A stretch of 12,770 nucleotides of DNA, taken from the NCBI GenBank assembly GCA_016295145.1, contig JAEDLR010000056.1, positions 1 through 12,770 on the forward strand, written 5' to 3'. The DNA is from Oscillospiraceae bacterium. GTDB taxonomy: Bacteria; Bacillota; Clostridia; Oscillospirales; Ruminococcaceae. A program made the position numbers and the translations under genes. The notes under the pieces were generated by a model. That model searched no databases, was not told the DNA's origin, and worked only from the letters and a program-made list of their open reading frames with translations. Shown piece by piece: positions 7,199 through 12,770 of this stretch (position 1 is its first letter; every line of letters begins with the position of its first letter).

Positions 7199-9205
7199 TT
7201 AGCCCCAGGGATTGGTTGTACCACTGCCCGTTACAGCCGTGCCGCCGCTGAGTGTGCCGCCGTAAGCAGCCAGCTGGGTGTCATCCATTTCCTGGAAGTA
7301 GGTGGAGCCGTTGAGGGTACCACCAGTGTAGAAACTTGCACCATTGTAAGCAGTGCAGCCTGCGATCAGGCTGGAAGTGTCCTTATCGTTGATAAAGGAT
7401 ACGATCACATTGCCGCTGGCATCGCAGAGCGTCACCCGCGTGCCTGCTGCCACAGAGGCGGAAACATTGACGGTTTCCGTCATAGAGCTGCCGCCCATAC
7501 CGCCGGGGCCGCCACCCATACCGCCAGAGCCAGCGTTCTTAATATAAACGCCGCCTGTATAGGTGATTCCACCGTCGGAATCAAAAGGCTCCTGACCGTT
7601 GGAGATACAAATACCGCCGCTGATGGTGATGCTGCCGTTGGAATCATAGCCGTCGTGGTCGCCGTTTGTTACGCTGGCGATGGAGAAGCCACCGCTGATT
7701 TCCAACACGCCGCCGGAGCTGCCCATGCCGCCCTGACCGGGCCACATCCCTGAGGAGCCGGAATTATCTGCGCCGCCTGCCACGTTGAATGCGTCGTCGA
7801 CACTGGTAACAATGGTCGCACCGCTTTTCTGATAAATGTTGAATGCTTCAATGCCCTCATAGGCGTTGTAGACGACCAGTTCAAAATCGCTGTATGCGCC
7901 GCCATCCGTACCGAGGTAGCAGGAAGTATCCGCATGAATAGCCTGATTGCCTGTGGTTGTCTGAATCGTTTGCAGTTCCAGTTGACCGCCCAGAATGTTG
8001 ACATCACCGTTTGCATTGATGCAGTCATCATTGGTTTTTGCGTAGATATAACCGCCGTTTACGGTGACATTACCGGTATACTCCGTGCCTGTGGTGTCGT
8101 CGGTGTAGCCTGCCTTCAGCCCCTTTGCGCTGACGGTATTGCCGGTGGTAGACAGGTTCAGAGATCCGCCGTTGATTTCCACGCTGTATACACCGAAAAT
8201 TGCATCGCCGCAAGAATTGACGGTGACTGTACCACCGGTAACTCTGACAAAGCCGTGTGTAGTGTCCGCCTCATCGGTGGATTTGATGCCGTCGCCTGTG
8301 GTTGTTGTAATATTGATATTCAGGGCGGAATAGTCCAGGTCATCCGGATCACCGATACGAACAGAATCTTTGCCACGGATACCGTCATCCACAGCGGTAA
8401 CCTGAATGTCGCCGTTCCAGATCTTCAGATCGTTTTTACAAACGATACCGTCCTCGCAATTTCCTTTGACGATCAGCGTGCCCTGTCCCTTAATCTTCAT
8501 ATCATCGCAGGAATAGATCGCGCCGACACCTGCATCTTCATTGGTGTAGCTTGTACCGTCAGCAATGGTATTCGTATAGCCGTTTTTCACGGTCAGCACG
8601 AACTCATCATCAATGGAAGCAACATAAATGGGGGAGTCACTGCTGTTGGAAAGATTCAATCCCAGCAGATTACAAGTAACCTGCCCCAAGGCATAAGTTG
8701 TCTTATCGCAGTTGATCTTCAACTGACCGTTGGTGCAGGTGCCGCTCACATCGTATTCACCGGGGACGGTGATGGTTACCATGGTATTGTTGGCAACGGT
8801 GACATTGGTTGCATCGGCTGCATTGACCACCGCACCACTTGCATTTTTGAGCGTAACGCTGCTTTCTTCGTATGTGATCGCCGTGACCACATTGTCACCG
8901 TCGGGATTGACAGGTACAGAAGGCGTCAACAGCTGACGCTTCATCAAAGTGAGGTCGATTGCATTGAGAACGGTATCGCCGTTCATGTCGCTGTTGGCTG
9001 CGCCCTGTGCACTAAGGACATCCCCATTGCCGAGGAATTTGCTGAACAGCACGGCATCTGCCACACCGAATGCAGCATCTGCGTTGGCATCGCCCAAAAG
9101 ACCAGCCGTCGCTGCAGAGGAAGCCATTGCCTGTGCGCCGATTGCCAGCGTCATGGCTGCGATTGCAACTGTCAGAACGCCGGCGCGCTTGTCTGCATTT
9201 TTCAT
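7199..9205 (-). CDS. Secreted dockerin-DUF4353 carbohydrate-binding beta-helix protein
   Basis: Seen (668 residues): a signal peptide, MKNADKRAGVLTVAIAAMTL then an Ala-rich stretch, with likely cleavage at AQA or AMA near 25-28. Next is an N-terminal type I dockerin with two calcium-loop repeats: DANADAAFGVAD (39-50) and DMNGDTVLNAID (73-84) followed by LTLMKRQLL. The first loop has Ala44 where Gly is usual. Residues 105-668 are a DUF4353-type beta-helix with DDGIRGKDS (273), GDGIKSTDE (304), YEGIEAFNI (449) and GYDSNGSITI (519). Met/Gly linkers lie near 484-498 and 560-573. Known: dockerins bind cohesins on cellulosome-type scaffolds, and Cthe_2159 of this family binds pectin and cellulose. 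Inferred: a scaffold- or surface-attached plant polysaccharide-binding subunit. The ATG is preceded by AAGAAAGG at 11 bases. It is transcribed in the same direction as cotH but has its own promoter and terminator. It is a paralogue of the gene at 1-1853. Confidence 0.9.
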   Translation of the reverse strand: MKNADKRAGVLTVAIAAMTLAIGAQAMASSAATAGLLGDANADAAFGVADAVLFSKFLGNGDVLSAQGAANSDMNGDTVLNAIDLTLMKRQLLTPSVPVNPDGDNVVTAITYEESSVTLKNASGAVVNAADATNVTVANNTMVTITVPGEYDVSGTCTNGQLKINCDKTTYALGQVTCNLLGLNLSNSSDSPIYVASIDDEFVLTVKNGYTNTIADGTSYTNEDAGVGAIYSCDDMKIKGQGTLIVKGNCEDGIVCKNDLKIWNGDIQVTAVDDGIRGKDSVRIGDPDDLDYSALNINITTTTGDGIKSTDEADTTHGFVRVTGGTVTVNSCGDAIFGVYSVEINGGSLNLSTTGNTVSAKGLKAGYTDDTTGTEYTGNVTVNGGYIYAKTNDDCINANGDVNILGGQLELQTIQTTTGNQAIHADTSCYLGTDGGAYSDFELVVYNAYEGIEAFNIYQKSGATIVTSVDDAFNVAGGADNSGSSGMWPGQGGMGSSGGVLEISGGFSIASVTNGDHDGYDSNGSITISGGICISNGQEPFDSDGGITYTGGVYIKNAGSGGMGGGPGGMGGSSMTETVNVSASVAAGTRVTLCDASGNVIVSFINDKDTSSLIAGCTAYNGASFYTGGTLNGSTYFQEMDDTQLAAYGGTLSGGTAVTGSGTTNPWG

Positions 9206-9283
9206 AGAAAACCAAACCTTTCTTCATGTATTGTTGAGAGGTGATTGCTGCGAGAGTAGGCAGCATTTCAAGCTCTGTATACG

Positions 9284-9292
9284 ATTATGCCA
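9284..9292 (-). promoter_or_regulatory. Possible extended -10 promoter of the dockerin-DUF4353 gene
   Basis: CATAAT (9289-9284) preceded directly by TGG, an extended -10 arrangement, with no convincing -35 box. RNA would start near 9277, leaving a leader of about 70 bases that contains a small hairpin (GCTGC/GCAGC, about 9246-9264). Confidence 0.4.
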
Positions 9293-9371
9293 TAGAAAGA
9301 TTAAAATTATCTGAAAACGGCAACTTTTTTGCGATTTTTTCCAGTTCGGCAGTTTTGCAGCGTCAAAATGC

Positions 9372-9400
9372 AAAAATCGCATCGTTTATCAAACGATGCG
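9372..9400 (-). terminator. Strong intrinsic terminator of cotH
   Basis: On the minus strand, a 10-bp perfect stem CGCATCGTTT / AAACGATGCG (9400-9378) with a 3-base loop is followed by ATTTTT (9377-9372). It starts 18 bases after the cotH stop codon and separates cotH from the next gene. Confidence 0.9.
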
Positions 9401-9417
9401 GTCTTGCAGATTTCGAA

Positions 9418-12381
9418 TTAAGCATACAGTTCAGGGAATAGCTTTGCCATTTGCTCATCGGAGAGGTAGAAGGACTTGCGTAGATTGTTGGCAGAGATCT
9501 CCCATCGCTCATCTACGATTTTGCGCAGCGTAGCGACATTATTCTGCCATCTGTCGTAGGATAAATTCTTCCAGCGAGCGCAGTGACGCTGCATTTCAGA
9601 ATCGACTTGTGCGGTCATTTCATCCAGAATTGTGAGCATCCGTTCCGTATTAAATACGGTATGCATATATTGGGCGTAGGTTTCAATGAAATACTGCTTG
9701 TACGCCGCATTTTTGAACAGACCCACTGCAATGGTCGTGCTGAACATATTTCCTACGCCATGCCCTTGGGGGTCGAGAAACTGCTGAACGGAATTGTACC
9801 GATAAGTCGTCGGAAAGAGTGCCCAGTCAAGATCGAAGAAGATCCAACGCCACTTTGCGGAATCGTCTCGGCTGTTATAAAACCGGATATTGCCGGTATC
9901 GGTGTTGCCGAAAAAGCTTTCGGCGATCCAGTAGTTTGTCCATTCCTGAATGTCAATCTGGGAAGCAACATAATCGAAGCACTGCTGATCGGCAAGGTTA
10001 TGAGTGCGGATGTACTTTAGCAATGCCTCGTGGGCATCATAAGTGCCGGTTTCTGCGTTCTTGTTGCCCTTGATGGCATCGAGGTTATCCGCTGTGATGC
10101 CGCTGTGGTGGTAGATGTACGACTCATTGATCTTTTCGCGCAGATAATACATACCCCAGTACTCGCCGTTGACATACATGGCAACGGGCACCTCATCCAT
10201 GTGGTCAAGATCCATTTGCCCCTCAATCACACGGGCACAGTATGCGTCTACAAGATTCGTGGTTTTCCAGTCCTGTCCGCCCGTGCGCAGCAGCAGATTA
10301 TCAAAGACCTTTATGCCGTTTTCGCCAAAAAACGGGTAGTGGACTGTATCAGAGCCGTATTCCTCTTTCAGATTGACGGAAACGGATTTTTGTGCCTCAG
10401 CGCGGGAATATTGCCCGTGGTTTTTGATACCTGCCGAAAACGCAATGCCCAGGTCGCCGTTGGTATCGTAATACTCGAAGTATGCCTCGCGCTCCCAGTC
10501 TTTCCAGTAGTTGGCACCCATATGGGGGAAAGTCGATGTCCAACCGGGACCATCTGCCCAAATGCCGTTTGTGTATCCAAAGAGATCATCGGGGTCGCAG
10601 GTCAGGCAGACAACACCCAAGCTGTGGGGTTCTTCTGCGAGAAAAGTACGGGTTGTCACATCAGAGGGTAAGTATCCGTCCGCGTACACAACGGCACGCA
10701 GCGATGCAGATTGCTGTATGGCGATCGGTGCAGTGTACAGAGTACTCGCATCAGTGGGTGCAGTGCCGTCCAGCGTATAGTAGATCCTGCCGTTTGGTTG
10801 TATGGTGTGCAGTGTAATGGTTTGATTGCCGGTAATGTATGCGCTCTGCTCTGTCAAGATCTGCACAGGCTGTGCATAGGCTGGGGCGGCGTTTGCAAGA
10901 TCATTTGCCGTGCCCTTTGTGGGAACGGAGAAAAAACGGCGTTCCAGAGAGGCTTCACCTGCTACGCGGCCTGCTGTCACCGATTGCCTTTGATAGCCTG
11001 TGTCAAAGCAATCTGTCACAATGCCGTCTGCATTACAAAGATATAATGTATTCCCTGCAAACCCGATGCGAAATCCTGTGTTGAGTGATTTGACTGCAGT
11101 GGAAGCGATTTTTCCGGCTGATATCACAAGATATCCGTAGGCAGGAATGCTCACATCGGGAAAGATAAAATCCCGCAGATCGTCCTTATCCTTACTGAGT
11201 GACCAGCCTGCGAGATTCACATCTGCGGAGGTGTTGTTGTAGAGCTCGATCCAGTCCTCATCGGGCAATGTCTGCACATCTTCCGAACTGACCGCGCACA
11301 CCTCATTGATATACACACGTTCCACAGAAGCTGACAGTGCATTTTCTAGCGATGCAAAGCCGTTGTTGGCATTCGCCTTGCCCGGTGTGGGAACAGTGTA
11401 ATAGCGGTATTCGTCCGTCAGCTCTGTATCTTTGCCCTGTGACATCCATTCAGGGAGTGCAAGCACCGTGACTTGATCAATTGGAATACCGCTTGCATTG
11501 GAAAGTCGCAGGATGCCGTCTGTATTTTTCAGCTTGAAATCTGCGTGCAAAAACAGCGAATCTTCGGTGTATTCCACCTTTTTGCCGGAAAGAAGCACCA
11601 GCAGATATTCTCCTGCACCCAGTGTTACCGCAGGAAATGTCCATCGCATTGGGTTGTTTGCATCATCGCTGAGCCCAAAGCCTGTCAGGTCAACCGCTTG
11701 CGAAGAACAATTGCGCAGCTCTACCCAATCAGGACAGTCACCGGTTTCATCGTAGAAGATCCCGTCGTTTTTTGGGCACCATTCGCTCAATATGACACCT
11801 ACGGTATTGTCGCTGAGATCCGCAAGATTTGCCGCATAACGGTCGCTGTTAGCAGCCGCAGGTGTGGCAGTTGCAAAATAAACCGTTCCCTCGGTTTGTG
11901 CTACTGTGCCGCAGGAAAGGTCAGCTGGCAAATCGGCGGGAATCTCCAGTGCATCCATTCGTTGACCACCCCAAAACAGGCAGAGGGTCTCGCCGGCGCT
12001 GAGCTTGAAGTTGGTATGTACATCACCGTTTTCCGTTATGACATCGCGCCCGGAGGCATATATGACAGTGTAGCTGTTTGGTTGCAATGTCAAATGCGCA
12101 AGAGAAAAAGCATCGGGCTTGGCGGGATCATCCGAAGCATACCATCCCTGCAAGGAAACGGCATGGTCGGTAGTATTGTGTAGCTCAAACCAATCGGGGG
12201 ATTCCCCAAAGGAATCCTGCAATGTGGAATTGTTGGAAGCCATTGCTTCGGTGATGATAACATCACCCTTTTGAGAAACTTCGCCATTGTTGCCGCCGGG
12301 ATTCAGGGGCTGACAAGCGGTAAATGTAAACAATACTGTAAATACAAGCAGCAGCGCAGCTGCTCTTTTTGAAGTGTTCAT
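9418..12381 (-). CDS. CotH-kinase lipoprotein with three lamin-tail domains
   Basis: Seen (987 residues): a lipoprotein signal peptide (KRAAALLLVFTVLFTFTAC, lipid Cys23) and a Pro/Gly/Asn linker. Three lamin-tail-like repeats follow at about 38-175, 193-335 and 352-490, each with an ITEAMASN/ILSEWCPKN/YINEVCAVS start, a DWFELHN/DWVELRN/DWIELYN motif and a GW or GF strand. A chitobiase-type C-terminal domain lies at about 505-583 (IYYTLDGTAPTD). The CotH kinase domain is at about 640-960, with VNGEYWGMYYLREKINESYI (737-756), DTGNIRFYN (828-836) and WIFFDLDWAL (846-855), which carry the probable catalytic and metal-binding acidic residues. Known: CotH of Bacillus is an atypical secreted protein kinase of the spore coat, and CotH modules occur in cellulosomal proteins. 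Inferred: a membrane-anchored extracytoplasmic kinase; its substrate is unknown. The ATG has AAAGGGAG at 12 bases. It has its own promoter and terminator. Confidence 0.92.
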   Translation of the reverse strand: MNTSKRAAALLLVFTVLFTFTACQPLNPGGNNGEVSQKGDVIITEAMASNNSTLQDSFGESPDWFELHNTTDHAVSLQGWYASDDPAKPDAFSLAHLTLQPNSYTVIYASGRDVITENGDVHTNFKLSAGETLCLFWGGQRMDALEIPADLPADLSCGTVAQTEGTVYFATATPAAANSDRYAANLADLSDNTVGVILSEWCPKNDGIFYDETGDCPDWVELRNCSSQAVDLTGFGLSDDANNPMRWTFPAVTLGAGEYLLVLLSGKKVEYTEDSLFLHADFKLKNTDGILRLSNASGIPIDQVTVLALPEWMSQGKDTELTDEYRYYTVPTPGKANANNGFASLENALSASVERVYINEVCAVSSEDVQTLPDEDWIELYNNTSADVNLAGWSLSKDKDDLRDFIFPDVSIPAYGYLVISAGKIASTAVKSLNTGFRIGFAGNTLYLCNADGIVTDCFDTGYQRQSVTAGRVAGEASLERRFFSVPTKGTANDLANAAPAYAQPVQILTEQSAYITGNQTITLHTIQPNGRIYYTLDGTAPTDASTLYTAPIAIQQSASLRAVVYADGYLPSDVTTRTFLAEEPHSLGVVCLTCDPDDLFGYTNGIWADGPGWTSTFPHMGANYWKDWEREAYFEYYDTNGDLGIAFSAGIKNHGQYSRAEAQKSVSVNLKEEYGSDTVHYPFFGENGIKVFDNLLLRTGGQDWKTTNLVDAYCARVIEGQMDLDHMDEVPVAMYVNGEYWGMYYLREKINESYIYHHSGITADNLDAIKGNKNAETGTYDAHEALLKYIRTHNLADQQCFDYVASQIDIQEWTNYWIAESFFGNTDTGNIRFYNSRDDSAKWRWIFFDLDWALFPTTYRYNSVQQFLDPQGHGVGNMFSTTIAVGLFKNAAYKQYFIETYAQYMHTVFNTERMLTILDEMTAQVDSEMQRHCARWKNLSYDRWQNNVATLRKIVDERWEISANNLRKSFYLSDEQMAKLFPELYA

Positions 12382-12457
12382 TTTCTGTTTATGCTCCCTT
12401 TGTTATACACGCCGTGCCCGTGCAATGTGACGGACTTCGACATTTTTTTCTATCATT

Positions 12458-12486
12458 ATTATAGCACAGCCCTGTGCGCTTGGCAA
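12458..12486 (-). promoter_or_regulatory. Sigma-A promoter of cotH
   Basis: On the minus strand, TTGCCA (12486-12481), 17-base spacer and perfect TATAAT (12463-12458). RNA would start near 12451, giving a leader of about 70 bases. It points away from the tRNA promoter, 58 bases from it. Confidence 0.85.
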
Positions 12487-12543
12487 GATTTTTCACGGGA
12501 AAATTTATGAATCTTTTCTTAATAAAATTCACGGTCTTTTTGC

Positions 12544-12572
12544 TTGACAAATCGGATTTTTTTGTGTATAAT
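12544..12572 (+). promoter_or_regulatory. Consensus promoter of the tRNA unit
   Basis: Perfect TTGACA (12544-12549), 17-base spacer and perfect TATAAT (12567-12572). RNA would begin near 12579, before the tRNA-like element and tRNA-Leu. Consensus strength is typical of stable-RNA genes. Confidence 0.85.
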
Positions 12573-12608
12573 AAGAACGTCAGTGTATATGGATTGTAAT
12601 ACACTGCC

Positions 12609-12728
12609 AATTGAATATGCGCCTGTGGTGAAATTGGCATACACGTTGGATTTTGATTGCGTCACTACAGTACATTTATTCCCTGCAAGCTCTGGCAGGT
12701 TAAAATCAGGAGCAAAATTGAATATGCG
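12609..12728 (+). repeat. 13-bp direct repeat in front of both tRNA-like units
   Basis: AATTGAATATGCG occurs exactly at 12609-12621 and 12716-12728, 107 bases apart. Each copy runs into the first bases of an acceptor stem. This suggests that the two tRNA units arose by tandem duplication. Confidence 0.75.
12619..12714 (+). pseudogene. Degenerate tRNA-Leu-like element
   Basis: Seen: the 5' half matches a class II tRNA-Leu. It has acceptor GCGCCTG (12619-12625), TG, and a D-arm GTG...CAC around AAATTGGCA, close base for base to the tRNA-Leu that follows. CAGGAGC (12707-12713) can pair with the acceptor strand at 6 of 7 positions and is followed by A. Between them the structure fails. The expected anticodon arm TTGGA / TGCGT (12646-12662) has two mismatches and a wobble around the loop TTTTGAT. 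No standard T-arm is found, only a hairpin CCTGC/GCAGG (12682-12699) and GGTTAAAATC, which lacks the T-loop C. No CCA is encoded. Most likely a decayed duplicate of tRNA-Leu; a functional tRNA-like RNA is possible but unsupported. Confidence 0.5.
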
Positions 12729-12770
12729 GGTGTGGCGGAACTGGCAGACGCACGAGATTTAGGTTCTCGC
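12726..12770 (+). tRNA. tRNA-Leu(UAG), 5' part, cut by the window edge
   Basis: Acceptor 5' strand GCGGGTG, TG, D-arm GCG-GAACTGGCAGA-CGC, then anticodon stem CGAGA (12753-12757) and TCTCG (12765-12769) around the loop TTTAGGT. The anticodon is TAG (12760-12762), reading CUA and other CUN leucine codons. The D-arm is that of a class II tRNA-Leu. The variable arm, T-arm and 3' end lie outside the window. Confidence 0.9.

Noticed and set aside
7934..9244. 436-codon plus-strand frame opposite the dockerin-DUF4353 gene
   Set aside because: Same kind of antisense shadow as at the first paralogue; no ribosome-binding site or domain, and it covers the signal peptide and dockerin codons of the real gene.
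9583..12183. Several 140-240 codon plus-strand frames opposite cotH
   Set aside because: All lie inside the continuous CotH frame with its lamin-tail and kinase motifs. None has a domain or start signal.
1..12770. Mobile element or phage genes
   Set aside because: No transposase, integrase, recombinase or terminal inverted repeats were seen. The only repeat with structure is the 13-bp repeat at the tRNA units, which fits tandem tRNA duplication.

Overview
The window looks like the chromosome of a fibre-degrading Firmicute of class Clostridia, most likely a Ruminococcus-type Oscillospiraceae. The signs are an N-terminal type I dockerin on a secreted protein, two large Cthe_2159-like (DUF4353) beta-helix proteins, a CotH-kinase lipoprotein, a T-box leader, sigma-A promoters of Gram-positive type and roughly balanced base composition. 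The genus is an inference from gene content; nothing in the window proves it.

Layout. (1) 1-1853, plus: the 3' part of a DUF4353 carbohydrate-binding beta-helix gene, open at the left edge and closed by a hairpin terminator. (2) 1919-4279: an asparaginase-family gene with its own promoter (plus), a DUF4416 gene (minus) that converges on it and overlaps its end by 19 bp, and nth for endonuclease III (plus), divergent from the DUF4416 gene. The DUF4416 promoter lies across the nth translation-start region. (3) 4314-7072, plus: a consensus promoter, a complete T-box leader with mutually exclusive antiterminator and terminator, and one 780-residue protein that joins an XRE helix-turn-helix, a cupin and an AMP-forming medium-chain acyl-CoA synthetase. 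(4) 7125-12486, minus: two separately transcribed surface genes. cotH encodes a lipoprotein with three lamin-tail repeats, a chitobiase-type C-terminal domain and a CotH kinase domain. The second encodes a dockerin-bearing DUF4353 protein. Each has a terminator and a visible promoter. (5) 12544-12770, plus: a consensus promoter, a degenerate tRNA-Leu-like element and the 5' part of a true tRNA-Leu(UAG) cut by the window edge.

How the parts may work together. The two DUF4353 proteins and the CotH lipoprotein form a cell-surface set. Cthe_2159 binds pectin and cellulose, and a dockerin would put one paralogue on a cohesin-bearing scaffold. The T-box/acyl-CoA synthetase unit is the most notable part. 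The best-supported specifier is ATC (Ile), and the T-box base facing the tRNA discriminator is U, which fits tRNA-Ile (A73). Rumen and gut Ruminococci are known to make isoleucine, valine, leucine and aromatic amino acids by activating the matching short-chain acid to its CoA ester and carboxylating it reductively. An acyl-CoA synthetase induced by uncharged tRNA-Ile would be the entry step of that route, with 2-methylbutyrate as substrate. This is inference: the substrate and specifier both need testing, and TAT (Tyr) remains possible.
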